Below are positions 7,500 through 14,365 of a stretch of DNA of 19,290 nucleotides, one piece after another. Source of the DNA: Nanoarchaeota archaeon SCGC AAA011-G17 (GTDB taxonomy: Archaea; Nanobdellota; Nanobdellia; SCGC-AAA011-G17); contig AQRL01000014.1 of NCBI GenBank assembly GCA_000402515.1, forward strand, positions 1 through 19,290, given 5' to 3'. How positions within the stretch are numbered: position 1 is the first letter of the stretch; the number at the start of each line of letters is the position of its first letter. The position numbers and the translations under genes were made by a program. The notes beneath the pieces are model-generated. The model saw only the letters and a list, made by a program, of their open reading frames with translations, was not told the origin of the DNA and made no database searches.

Positions 7500-8398
7500 A
7501 TCTCAATTTTCATAAAATCTCTTGCCAGTTCTGTGTTTTTGAAAACTGCTTTGGCTTCTTTCAGCATTTCATCCAGTGATTTATACCTCTGAGAGAAGTG
7601 CGTTAGTATTAATTTTTTTGAATGTGATTTTTTTGCTATTTCTGCTGCATGCCTTGATGTCAGATGCTTTCTTTTTTCAACCAAATGCTCCATATGGGAT
7701 GACCAGGTTGATTCACATATCAATAAATCTGAATCTTTAGCAAATTTAGCAAGAGTTGGTGATGGTGCACTATCTGTTATCAGTGTTATTTTCTTTCCTG
7801 GTTTTTTTATTGTTGCTTTATCAGACTTTATTTTTTTACCATTATAGATTATATCTTTGCCGTGCTGTAATTTTCCCAGTAATGGATGCATTTTAAGCCC
7901 GAATCTCTTTAGATAATCAAGATTTATTTTTAACTTGTCATTCTCTATAAAAGAATACATTAATGTCGGGATTGCGTGATTAACATTGGCACATTTTAGA
8001 GAGAAGTTTTTATCTTTGTAGAATACCTTTGCTGAATTTAATTCTGTGATATTATATTTTAACCTTCTAAACTCTTTGAAAATAATTCCCTTAAACATAT
8101 GCTTAATGTATTCTTTAGTTCCTTTTGGGCCGTATATCTGCAATGTTCTTTGATAGTCATTTGCTACCAGAGACTGCAATAAACCCGGGATTCCAAGAAC
8201 ATGATCTCCATGAAAGTGCGTAATTAATAATTTTGTTATTTTACAGGAAGAGATTTCTGCTATTTTTAACTGCCTCTGAACACCTTCACCGCAATCTATC
8301 ATAATCCCCTCATTCTGGTACTGAATTAATAATGAAGAGTGATTTCTTTCTTTAGTCGGAAGCATAGAACTTGTGCCTAGAAAGGTAAGGGTTATCAT
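7496..8398 (-). CDS. rnz: Ribonuclease Z (tRNA 3' processing endonuclease)
   Basis: The 300-aa metallo-beta-lactamase-fold protein starts ITLTFLGTSSMLPTKERNHSS and carries the zinc motif HFHGDH at residues 61-66. Further expected ligands are H141 (NHAIPTLMY), D209 (LITDSAP) and H267 (LTHFSQRY), and an HLTSRHA segment lies near 245-251. This matches full-length short-form RNase Z (about 300 aa). It cuts pre-tRNAs after the discriminator base. The tRNA genes here encode no CCA, which fits a need for RNase Z followed by CCA addition. It is convergent with the upstream hypothetical gene. Confidence 0.95.
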   Translation of the reverse strand: MITLTFLGTSSMLPTKERNHSSLLIQYQNEGIMIDCGEGVQRQLKIAEISSCKITKLLITHFHGDHVLGIPGLLQSLVANDYQRTLQIYGPKGTKEYIKHMFKGIIFKEFRRLKYNITELNSAKVFYKDKNFSLKCANVNHAIPTLMYSFIENDKLKINLDYLKRFGLKMHPLLGKLQHGKDIIYNGKKIKSDKATIKKPGKKITLITDSAPSPTLAKFAKDSDLLICESTWSSHMEHLVEKRKHLTSRHAAEIAKKSHSKKLILTHFSQRYKSLDEMLKEAKAVFKNTELARDFMKIEI

Positions 8399-8444
8399 TA
8401 GTATTAAAAAATTGTTATAGATTAAAAAGGTTTTGGTAATAATT

Positions 8445-8936
8445 TTAAAATTTCCACCCTTCTGTTCTAAACATCTCTATAATATCTATTGATTCTATAT
8501 CTTTTTTATTACAAACAAAAGGTATTCTTACTTTATTTCCTCTTAATTTTTCTTCTGTTACAACAATCCTTTTGATTTTGAAAAGAGTTTGCTGTTTACT
8601 TGATGACATTTCTATAGCGAGTGCTATTACCCATGGATCTGCTGAGTGTTTTGTATTTACATCTACCAAAGCAGGATAATCTTTCAGAATTTCTTGAACG
8701 ATTTCTATTTGCCTTGCAGTTGGCTCTTTGAAAAGTTTTTTTTGATTTTTAGCCCAACTTGTAAGGGCATCATCATAATCTTTTATTTCATTGAAAACTT
8801 CTTTTGGGGCTATAAGGCGGTCATTATTAATAAGCTGGCTTATATTTTTCCACACACTCACAAAAACATCCATAGCATTATGCTTGTTTAGCTCTATTAA
8901 TGATGAACTATCTATGATATAAATATTATCAGTCAT
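8445..8936 (-). CDS. PIN-like DUF4411 protein, putative toxin
   Basis: The 163-aa protein opens with YIIDSSSLIEL (Asp9), has an acidic pair near E46/E50 (PKEVFNEI), D100 in the SADPWVIALA segment and a late VVTEEKLRG segment near 126-132. This layout fits PIN-domain nucleases of the DUF4411 family. Its start overlaps the stop of the upstream XRE/ImmA gene by 4 nt, so the pair is translationally coupled. Such two-gene modules are predicted toxin-antitoxin systems in prokaryotes: the PIN protein would be the RNase toxin and the partner the antitoxin. No direct evidence of toxicity can be read from sequence. Confidence 0.82.
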   Translation of the reverse strand: MTDNIYIIDSSSLIELNKHNAMDVFVSVWKNISQLINNDRLIAPKEVFNEIKDYDDALTSWAKNQKKLFKEPTARQIEIVQEILKDYPALVDVNTKHSADPWVIALAIEMSSSKQQTLFKIKRIVVTEEKLRGNKVRIPFVCNKKDIESIDIIEMFRTEGWKF

Positions 8937-10087
8937 TTTTTTGCCTGTGCCATGACTTTATCAAAATTTTTTGATTTTACTGATAAATAGTTTAATGCAT
9001 CTGTATATGTAATGAATTTTTTATCGTAGTTATTAGTGACGAGTGAAATGAACTTGTTGCCTACTTCTGAAAGTATTTTTTTATCTGATGGTACTCCACC
9101 CCCACCTTTTGTTCCCTTTATCTTTTCTTTTTTCAAATCTGGTTTAAATCTATTTAAGATATTTTCATAGTCTTCTTTGCTAATAAAATTGAGTTTTTTC
9201 ATAGATACAAGAAGCATTGCTTTGCTTACTTTATATTTTCTTGATAGATAATTTAATGTCTCTTTTTGAGTTAAATTCTCTTTATTTTTATTAAATAATT
9301 GGTTCGCAACTATTTTTGGAAATAAAAATGAAGCTGAAAAGTTATTGCACCAATTTTCAATATCATTTTTTATTACAGTAGTTATATCTGGCAAATCAAT
9401 AACTGATTCCCCCAATAAAATATGAGCAAATTCATGCATTAGAGAAAACAATCTGGCTTCAATACTATCTTTTGTATTAACCACAATTATATTGGGAATA
9501 TCATCAGCGAAAACAAACCCCCTTGCATCTTCAATAGGCATTGAAAACTGAAAAACATATATATTTCTGTCTTCTAAAATATCTCTAATATAATGGAATA
9601 GTTCATATGAAGTCTTAAATTTTCTTTGTTTTTCTTCTGTTAAATTAAAGATTTCCCTGTATTTTTCACCGACTTTTTCAGGATTATCATTAATACTTAC
9701 TTGCTCTGATTTGGCTTTTATTTCATAACTTATATTTCTTGATAGTTCCTTTGTTAATTCCTGTAATCTTCTTGATTTTCGCAATACAAAGATAGTTTTT
9801 TTATCAAATTTGTCAATTTTATCTTGGAGCATTCTATAATCTTTTGGTTTTGGCTTTTCAATTTTAGGCTTTGATAAAAGAAAAGCAGCAATTGGTCTCT
9901 TGAAAATTATAGATAACTCTTGCAATTGTTTAAATGTTGGTTTCTTCTTACCAGCGATTATTTTTTGTATGTTTTCAGTGTTTGTATTAAGGCGTTTTGC
10001 AATTTCATCATTTGACCAGCCAGAACTGTCAATAAGCCATTTTAATACACTTAATTCAATATCCACAGTTGGCGATTTTTTTGGCAT
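8933..10087 (-). CDS. XRE-family HTH protein with ImmA/IrrE metallopeptidase domain, putative antitoxin
   Basis: The 384-aa protein has an XRE-type HTH at about residues 13-66 (GWSNDEIAKRLNTNTENIQKI) and a linker. The ImmA/IrrE (COG2856) domain is at about 160-290, with the zinc motif HEFAH at 218-222 and probable third ligand E244 in the ENWCNNFSASFLFP segment. The C-terminal 60 residues are Lys-rich and unassigned. Members cleave or bind repressors and often partner a toxin gene; here DUF4411 overlaps the 3' end by 4 nt. The ATG is preceded on the minus strand by a clear AAAGGAG site at 10093-10099, unlike many leaderless genes in this window. Lower GC and the accessory type suggest horizontal spread, but this was not measured. 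Confidence 0.87.
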   Translation of the reverse strand: MPKKSPTVDIELSVLKWLIDSSGWSNDEIAKRLNTNTENIQKIIAGKKKPTFKQLQELSIIFKRPIAAFLLSKPKIEKPKPKDYRMLQDKIDKFDKKTIFVLRKSRRLQELTKELSRNISYEIKAKSEQVSINDNPEKVGEKYREIFNLTEEKQRKFKTSYELFHYIRDILEDRNIYVFQFSMPIEDARGFVFADDIPNIIVVNTKDSIEARLFSLMHEFAHILLGESVIDLPDITTVIKNDIENWCNNFSASFLFPKIVANQLFNKNKENLTQKETLNYLSRKYKVSKAMLLVSMKKLNFISKEDYENILNRFKPDLKKEKIKGTKGGGGVPSDKKILSEVGNKFISLVTNNYDKKFITYTDALNYLSVKSKNFDKVMAQAKK

Positions 10088-10197
10088 ATTAGCTCCTTTA
10101 ACATAATCTTTAGAAAATTTTAATATTTATCTATTTTACTATGTTTCTGTCTTCTTAAGTAGATAATTCAAAATTAACACAGTAACTGGAAGTCTTG

Positions 10198-10950
10198 CTA
10201 TTTGGGCTGTTTCTTTGCATTTTTCCAAAGAACTTCAAAATGCCTCTTAAAATTATCTGTCACTTCTTTGCTTATAATTCTTATTGCAAATGAATGCTCT
10301 TTGCTCCAGATTATAAAGGCAATTCTATCTCCGTATATCCATGTTGAAGAAGGATTTGAATATTCTTCAAGCATATATCTTATTTCAGTATATTTTCTTT
10401 TAGAAAGTTCTTTTCCTCTTTTTATCCCGGATTCTGAACTGTCCAAGATTCCCCTTAAACTTATTTTTAGCTTCTCTCTTTCCTTTTCCCAGTGTTCTGC
10501 ATAAAAAGACAAAATTTCTTGTCCTTTTCCAGAACTACCAAATGCAAGCCATTCTCTTTTTGTTTTTACAATATCATTTAATATTGTCTTTATTCCCTCT
10601 TTACCTTCAAGAATTTCAACAACTGGCTTCTCTTTTTGCAAGTTTGTCAGTTCCAAGAGACTTGGCAGAATATCCTTCACCCTTTGCTCCCTTTCCTTTA
10701 TTATTTCAATGATCTTTTCAGGATTTACTGCTGAAAAATATTTCCTGTTTTCTCTTATAACATAGCTTACAAAACCTTTTGCAATTAATCTTTCAAGCAG
10801 TTGATAAACATGAGAGCGATTTATTTCTGTTTCTTCGGATATTTTACTGGCTAGGCTTGAACCAATTTTAAGCATAGCTAAATAAACATTAATTTCTTCA
10901 TTTGCTAAACCTATTTCCTTCAGTGTTTCTTCTATTTCTTTTGTTTCCAT
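10198..10950 (-). CDS. TrmB-family transcriptional regulator (first copy)
   Basis: The 250-aa protein has a TrmB-type winged helix at about residues 8-72 (IGLANEEINVYLAMLKIGSSLASKI, then INRSHVYQLLERLIAKGFV). A coiled coil follows at about 75-105, then the VEILEGKEGIKTIL segment that opens the second domain. It is shorter than sugar-binding TrmB (about 340 aa), so the effector domain is a reduced version. It is a clear paralogue of the gene at 17664-18371. The divergent neighbour at 11069 shares its upstream region, which contains a palindrome resembling one upstream of the other copy. A TATA-like TTTTAAATATT lies about 25 nt before the ATG, giving a near-leaderless message. The ligand is unknown. 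Confidence 0.88.
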   Translation of the reverse strand: METKEIEETLKEIGLANEEINVYLAMLKIGSSLASKISEETEINRSHVYQLLERLIAKGFVSYVIRENRKYFSAVNPEKIIEIIKEREQRVKDILPSLLELTNLQKEKPVVEILEGKEGIKTILNDIVKTKREWLAFGSSGKGQEILSFYAEHWEKEREKLKISLRGILDSSESGIKRGKELSKRKYTEIRYMLEEYSNPSSTWIYGDRIAFIIWSKEHSFAIRIISKEVTDNFKRHFEVLWKNAKKQPK

Positions 10951-10987
10951 GCACTTGATAATCGTCTTGAATATTTAAAACTTTCTT

Positions 10988-11012
10988 TTTGTTGTTATAT
11001 TATGGCAACAAA
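10988..11012. promoter_or_regulatory. Inverted repeat, candidate TrmB operator
   Basis: Arms TTTGTTG (10988-10994) and CAACAAA (11006-11012) flank an 11-nt AT-rich spacer. It lies between the divergent TrmB gene and the 79-aa gene, immediately upstream of the TrmB TATA box. A similar palindrome, with matching flank AAATAT, is upstream of the second TrmB gene. Operator function is inferred. Confidence 0.45.
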
Positions 11013-11068
11013 TATTCTTATAACACTATATTCCTACTAAATAGAAGTAAATCAAGGAGGGAAAGAAA

Positions 11069-11308
11069 ATGACAAATTTATTAGGAGGATTAACTCCAGA
11101 TGAAAGAAGAAGGGCTCGAGAAAGAGAGGAATTAGAAAAAACAGCAAGATATTATCCGCATTTGGATAGGTCTAGGATAGAACCTTTTAGTGACTGTAGG
11201 GGTTCTTCCCAATGTTCTGAGGGAGGTTCACATAATTTTGTATATCAGGGTTATTCTGAATCAATTGGGCACTATTATCGATGCAATAAATGTGGGAATA
11301 GAAGCTAA
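11069..11308 (+). CDS. Small zinc-ribbon-like protein, 79 aa
   Basis: A strong Shine-Dalgarno AAGGAGGG (11054-11061) 7 nt before the ATG supports translation. Residues 9-27 are highly charged and helical (TPDERRRAREREELEK). The C-terminal part holds C43, C49, H55 and the knuckle C72-x2-C75 (YYRCNKCGN), which together could bind one zinc. The CSEGGSHNF...YYRCNKCG arrangement resembles small zinc ribbons in archaeal and viral proteins, but I cannot name a family. It is divergent from the TrmB gene and may be its target. A T-rich stretch follows the stop. Confidence 0.75.
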   Translation: MTNLLGGLTPDERRRAREREELEKTARYYPHLDRSRIEPFSDCRGSSQCSEGGSHNFVYQGYSESIGHYYRCNKCGNRS

Positions 11309-11321
11309 TTTTTTATTTTTT
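11309..11321 (+). terminator. T-rich terminator after the 79-aa gene
   Basis: A run of 12 T interrupted by one A directly follows the stop codon, which fits the oligo-T termination of archaeal RNA polymerase. Confidence 0.5.
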
Positions 11322-11360
11322 GGAAAAAAGAAAACAATCTGGTTATATATAATAAAATAA

Positions 11361-11375
11361 CAAGGTTTTTAAATG
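11361..11375 (+). promoter_or_regulatory. endA promoter (TATA box)
   Basis: CAAGGTTTTTAAATG resembles a BRE plus TATA element and lies about 25 nt before the endA ATG, predicting a leaderless transcript. No Shine-Dalgarno is present before that ATG. Confidence 0.5.
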
Positions 11376-11395
11376 TTTTAATATTACAATAGAGT

Positions 11396-11932
11396 ATGGC
11401 TGAAAAAAAAGCTAGAAAGTATAATATTATCTTTTCTAAGGACAGGGTTTATTCTGACCAAACGAAAGAAGCAAAGATTTTGTATGATCAGAGCAGATTT
11501 GGTGAGCCGGTAGAGGGAAAATTTCAGTATTCCCTTGTTGAGTCTTTACTTTTATTAGAGAAAGCCAGAGTAAATATTTTAGATAAAAAAAAGAAATTAA
11601 AATTTGATGATTTTGTCAGCAGAGCAGAAAAGGTTGAAAAGAATTTCTGGATTAAATACTGTGTTTTTAGCGACTTGAGAAACAGGGGATATATAGTCAA
11701 GACTGCTTTGAAATTCGGCGCTGATTTTAGAGTATATGACCGGGGAATAAAACCAGGGGAAGATCATGCTAAATGGATTGTTTATCCTGTTAAAGAGAGT
11801 TCCAGCTTTACATGGTATGATTTTGCTGCAAAAAACAGAGTGGCACACAGCACAAGAAAAAAGCTTTTACTGGCTGTAGTTGATGATGAAGGTGATGTTT
11901 CTTACTGGGAATCCAGCTGGATAAAACCATAA
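11396..11932 (+). CDS. endA: tRNA-splicing endonuclease EndA, single-subunit (alpha) type
   Basis: The 178-aa protein has an N-terminal domain (about 8-75) and the catalytic domain (about 85-178). The catalytic triad is visible as Y114 (FRVYDRG), H124 (EDHAKWIVYPV) and K155 (STRKKLLLAVVDDEG), almost the spacing known for the Methanocaldococcus enzyme (Y115, H125, K156, 179 aa). That enzyme is a homotetramer cutting bulge-helix-bulge RNA between bulge nucleotides 2 and 3. The final SYWESSWIKP is also typical. Substrates in this same window include two tRNA genes with five introns and the alba transcript. Homotetramers are known for strict canonical BHB preference, so non-canonical introns here are notable. 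A second subunit elsewhere in the genome cannot be excluded. Confidence 0.95.
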   Translation: MAEKKARKYNIIFSKDRVYSDQTKEAKILYDQSRFGEPVEGKFQYSLVESLLLLEKARVNILDKKKKLKFDDFVSRAEKVEKNFWIKYCVFSDLRNRGYIVKTALKFGADFRVYDRGIKPGEDHAKWIVYPVKESSSFTWYDFAAKNRVAHSTRKKLLLAVVDDEGDVSYWESSWIKP

Positions 11933-11983
11933 TATAGGTTTTTTAGTTCAATAATATTTTTATAGACAAGTAACCTGGAATTA

Positions 11984-12907
11984 ATGATGATTAAGGATTT
12001 AGACAAAAGGGAGAGCTTACTTAATATTGTAAAACTTAGGGGGCCTGTATTACCTGCTGATGTTCACAAGCAAATGGGTACTGATTTAATGTTTGCTGCT
12101 GCAATGCTGGCTGAATTAGTTTCAAACAGGAATGTAAGAATAACTAATGTCAAGATGGGTGGCAGCCCATTTTATTATCTTGATGACCAGGAATTTAAAT
12201 TACAGGATTTAATGAAGCATTTGAACAGCAAAGACCGAGAGGTAGCTGAAAGGCTGAAAAAAGAGAAGATTATAAGAGATAATGATTGCAGCTCTTTAGA
12301 GAGATTTTCTTTAAGGCAGATTAAGGATTATGCTTACCCTATCAAAGTAAATAATAATAATCAGGTTGAGATTTTCTGGAGATGGTATTTGTTTAGCGAA
12401 GAAGATGCTAAAAGAGAGATAGTTGAGATTTTGACTCCAAGAGTTGAGGAGCCAATCAGGGAAATACAACGGGTAGAAGAAAAGATAACAGAGGTTAAGT
12501 TAGAAACATCTAAATTAAAGATAGAGACACCAAAAGTTAAAGAGGAGATCAAAGAAGAGAAGAAGGAACCAAAAAAGAGGGTTAAAAAGATAGCCAAAAA
12601 AGACCTGGGGTTTGAAGACAGGGTACTTGATTTCTTTAATAAGAGCGGAATTGAGATTGTTGAAGAGAAAATGATTAAGAAGGACAAAGAGATGAATTAT
12701 GTTGCTAGAGTAAATTCCGGGATTGGAAAGCTTGATTATTTTGTCAAGGTTAAGAATAAAGATAAGATATCTGAGTCTGACTTGTCTTTAGCACTTAATG
12801 AGGCTGGAAAATTACCCTGTTTATTTGTAAGCAACGGGGAATTGTCAAAGGGTGCTGAAGAGAATTTGAATACTATACTAAAAGGCGTTGTTTTTAAGAA
12901 GATTTAA
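11984..12907 (+). CDS. wHTH protein with coiled linker and possible restriction-endonuclease-like C-terminus
   Basis: The 307-aa protein starts at ATG 11984 (or the adjacent ATG 11987). Residues about 8-66 look like a winged helix (SLLNIVKLRGPVLPADVHKQ, then NVRITNVKMGGSPFYYLDD). Residues about 150-206 are a Glu/Lys-rich, probably helical linker. Residues 208-307 form an alpha/beta domain with E211, then D251-x3-K255-V-K257 (LDYFVKVKNK) and LPCLFVSNGELSKGA, which resembles the PD-(D/E)xK nuclease fold; the usual second acidic residue is not clear, so activity is uncertain. It follows endA by 51 nt and may be co-expressed. The 3' end overlaps the convergent gene by 30 nt. Confidence 0.75.
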   Translation: MMIKDLDKRESLLNIVKLRGPVLPADVHKQMGTDLMFAAAMLAELVSNRNVRITNVKMGGSPFYYLDDQEFKLQDLMKHLNSKDREVAERLKKEKIIRDNDCSSLERFSLRQIKDYAYPIKVNNNNQVEIFWRWYLFSEEDAKREIVEILTPRVEEPIREIQRVEEKITEVKLETSKLKIETPKVKEEIKEEKKEPKKRVKKIAKKDLGFEDRVLDFFNKSGIEIVEEKMIKKDKEMNYVARVNSGIGKLDYFVKVKNKDKISESDLSLALNEAGKLPCLFVSNGELSKGAEENLNTILKGVVFKKI

Positions 12908-13633
12908 TCTTTCTGCAAGATCTATTCTTTTTTGGAACATAGCATCAATTTTATAGTAATCACCTCTTAATTGCTCAATATCTTCTTCTGGAAAATATTT
13001 TTCAAGTATTGTTTGTTTTTCTCCCATATATCTCCATGGTTCAGAATCTATGAAGGGAGAGGCTTCCTGTAAGAATATTGGCATTTCTTTTTTTTGAAGA
13101 TATAGATCATACTTTTTTCTGTAAAATAGGACTACTTTTCTGAATAAATCCCTCATTTCCAATTCATCATATGTTTTTGGTTTTTTTTCATCTTGGAGTG
13201 TTTTTTGGAGTGATTCTAATGGATGTCCTTCTGATACCTCTTCCTTTAATTTAAGGGGCTGTCTTCCATCTGTTTTGAATCTTAGAAAATAATCTTCTAA
13301 TAGCCTTTTCTTTTCTTTAGTATGGCTAATCTCATTTATAGGAATTTCCCTGGCTTCTTCTAAAAAATTTAAAATCCAAGGGCTATTTTTAATTTTAATT
13401 TCTTGCTGTCGCAATTCTATCTCTTCTCCTATTTCTATAGCTGTTTCTATAGTTCTTTTTTCCAAATCATCTAAATATCGTAAATCTAAGTCAGCTATTT
13501 GACATAAGTCTACATCTACTGGAATGATTCCTTGTTCGATACATTGTTCAAGGTAAGTTAGAGCGTCCCCTCTTTTTGGAGCTTCTGTTATTAGTAATTC
13601 TTGAGCCTCTTCTGGTTTAATTTTTCTTATCAT
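12878..13633 (-). CDS. Hypothetical protein, 251 aa, charged and helical
   Basis: The frame is complete and starts at ATG 13633, with a minus-strand TATA-like TTTATAAAT about 25 nt upstream. The protein is highly charged, mostly helical by composition and has no membrane segment, Cys knuckle or known motif. It contains two repeats of the theme acidic-helix plus EPWRYMGEKQTILEKYF-like aromatic segments only once, so no internal duplication is evident. It overlaps the 3' end of the convergent wHTH gene by 30 nt. I cannot assign a family. Confidence 0.65.
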   Translation of the reverse strand: MIRKIKPEEAQELLITEAPKRGDALTYLEQCIEQGIIPVDVDLCQIADLDLRYLDDLEKRTIETAIEIGEEIELRQQEIKIKNSPWILNFLEEAREIPINEISHTKEKKRLLEDYFLRFKTDGRQPLKLKEEVSEGHPLESLQKTLQDEKKPKTYDELEMRDLFRKVVLFYRKKYDLYLQKKEMPIFLQEASPFIDSEPWRYMGEKQTILEKYFPEEDIEQLRGDYYKIDAMFQKRIDLAERLNLLKNNAF

Positions 13634-13716
13634 AGTTTTTATTTTTTATAGAAATTGGCAATTTATAAATCTTTCTATTGTTACTATACATAAGTAATAA
13701 ACTTGATTATGACAAT

Positions 13717-13739
13717 GTTTATAAATTAAGAAAAGGGGG
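13717..13739 (+). promoter_or_regulatory. rps17e-alba promoter and ribosome-binding site
   Basis: TTTATAAATT (13718-13727) is a TATA-like box and GGGGG at 13735-13739 is a Shine-Dalgarno-like site 7 nt before the S17e ATG. The box is only about 20-29 nt from the ATG, so the site and TATA compete for space. The same region must also serve the divergent gene ending at 13633. Confidence 0.4.
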
Positions 13740-13746
13740 TTAGTTT

Positions 13747-13944
13747 ATGGGAAGAGTAAAAACACAGCTAACAAAGAGATTGGCAAGAGAATTAATGGAA
13801 ATGTATCCTGACAAATTCAGCGATAAATTTGATGATAATAAGAAGATATTAGATGAAACTATAGATGTAAAGTCCAAGAAGATTAGAAATACTATAAGCG
13901 GTTATTTAGTTAGATTAACCAGACAAAAACAGCAAGAAGCGTAG
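13747..13944 (+). CDS. rps17e: 30S ribosomal protein S17e
   Basis: The 65-aa protein begins MGRVKTQLTKRLARELMEMYPDKF and continues with FDDNKKILDE and SKKIRNTISGYLVRL. This is the typical archaeal S17e pattern and length. It is a small-subunit ribosomal protein. It is the first gene of a short operon: the stop is followed 11 nt later by the alba start, and the GGAGG formed by the stop-codon region (13944-13948) is the ribosome-binding site of alba. The overlapping minus-strand frame at 13902-14096 is a shadow. Confidence 0.93.
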   Translation: MGRVKTQLTKRLARELMEMYPDKFSDKFDDNKKILDETIDVKSKKIRNTISGYLVRLTRQKQQEA

Positions 13945-13955
13945 GAGGATGAAAA

Positions 13956-14300
13956 ATGACAGATAACGAGAAAGACGGATTTAGCAATGAGCATGTAGTA
14001 TTCATCGGTGGCAAACCTTTTAAATTGTTTTAGTTGCGTGCTAAACAATGAAGTGTGAATTACGTCACTGGTGTAGTAATGCAGTTTACAACACAAAACT
14101 CTGATGAAGTAACAGTAAAGGCAAGAGGAAGATTTATCAGCAGGGCAGTAGATGTTGCTGAAGTAGCTACAAAGAGATTCTTAGTGGGACAAATAAAAAT
14201 AGCAGAAAAGGGTGTTAAAATAGACTCAGAAGAATTTGAAAACAAAGAAGGCAACAAAGTCCGAGTTTCAACTGTGGAAATTAAGCTAGTAAAAAATTAA
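13956..14300 (+). CDS. albA: DNA/RNA-binding protein Alba, gene interrupted by a 33-nt BHB intron
   Basis: Exons 13956-14022 and 14056-14300 give a 103-aa Alba. Exon 1 reads SNEHVVFIGGKPF; exon 2 continues NYVTGVVMQF, then EVTVKARGRFISRAVDVAEVATKRFL and a C-terminal RVSTVEIKLVKN. Without splicing the frame meets TAG at 14031 after 25 codons. Joining A14022 to T14056 makes ATG (Met23), restoring K-P-F-M-N-Y-V, the conserved core of the Alba family (Sso10b has K-P-V-M-N-Y-V). Alba is an abundant dimeric chromatin and RNA-binding protein. GGAGG (13944-13948) precedes ATG 13956. A GTG at 14055 could start only a truncated protein lacking the first strand and the nucleic-acid-binding Lys. The unspliced reading predicts a 25-aa peptide. 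Confidence 0.93.
14023..14055 (+). other. Protein-coding BHB intron in alba (33 nt)
   Basis: Central helix: exon C14017-T14020 pairs with intron G14050-G14053 (CTTT/GAAG; C-G, U-A, U-A, U-G). The 5' bulge is TA|A (14021-14023) and the 3' bulge is TG|T (14054-14056), so both cuts lie between bulge nucleotides 2 and 3. The inner helix pairs 14024-14033 with 14041-14049 (9 bp, one bulged U, 7-nt loop). Outside, C14016 pairs with G14057, then an AAA/AATTAC internal loop leads to a 9-bp exon helix (14004-14012 with 14064-14072, three G-U). The intron carries an in-frame TAG, and the 33-nt length keeps the phase. Confidence 0.9.
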
Positions 14301-14322
14301 TTCTTTCTTTTTTATTTTTATT
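14301..14322 (+). terminator. T-rich terminator after alba
   Basis: A T-rich stretch (TTCTTTCTTTTTTATTTTTA) immediately follows the alba stop and fits archaeal oligo-T termination. Confidence 0.55.
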
Positions 14323-14329
14323 AACATAA

Positions 14330-14344
14330 ACCTTATAAATATCT
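14330..14344 (+). promoter_or_regulatory. Promoter of the Kef-type antiporter
   Basis: ACCTTATAAATATC, with TATA box at 14332-14341, lies about 25-34 nt before ATG 14366. A second TATA-like run at 14350-14362 is too close to the start to serve it. Confidence 0.45.
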
Positions 14345-14365
14345 TTCTAATATACTATATAAAAG

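Noticed and set aside
14023-14055. A sequencing error or pseudogene as the cause of the alba interruption
   Set aside because: The insert is 33 nt, folds into a full BHB with cuts at both expected bulge positions, and its removal restores the family motif with no other damage.
14055-14300. A shorter Alba starting at GTG 14055
   Set aside because: It lacks the first beta strand and the conserved Lys-Pro, has no ribosome-binding site, and the upstream exon encodes exactly the missing part in the same operon.
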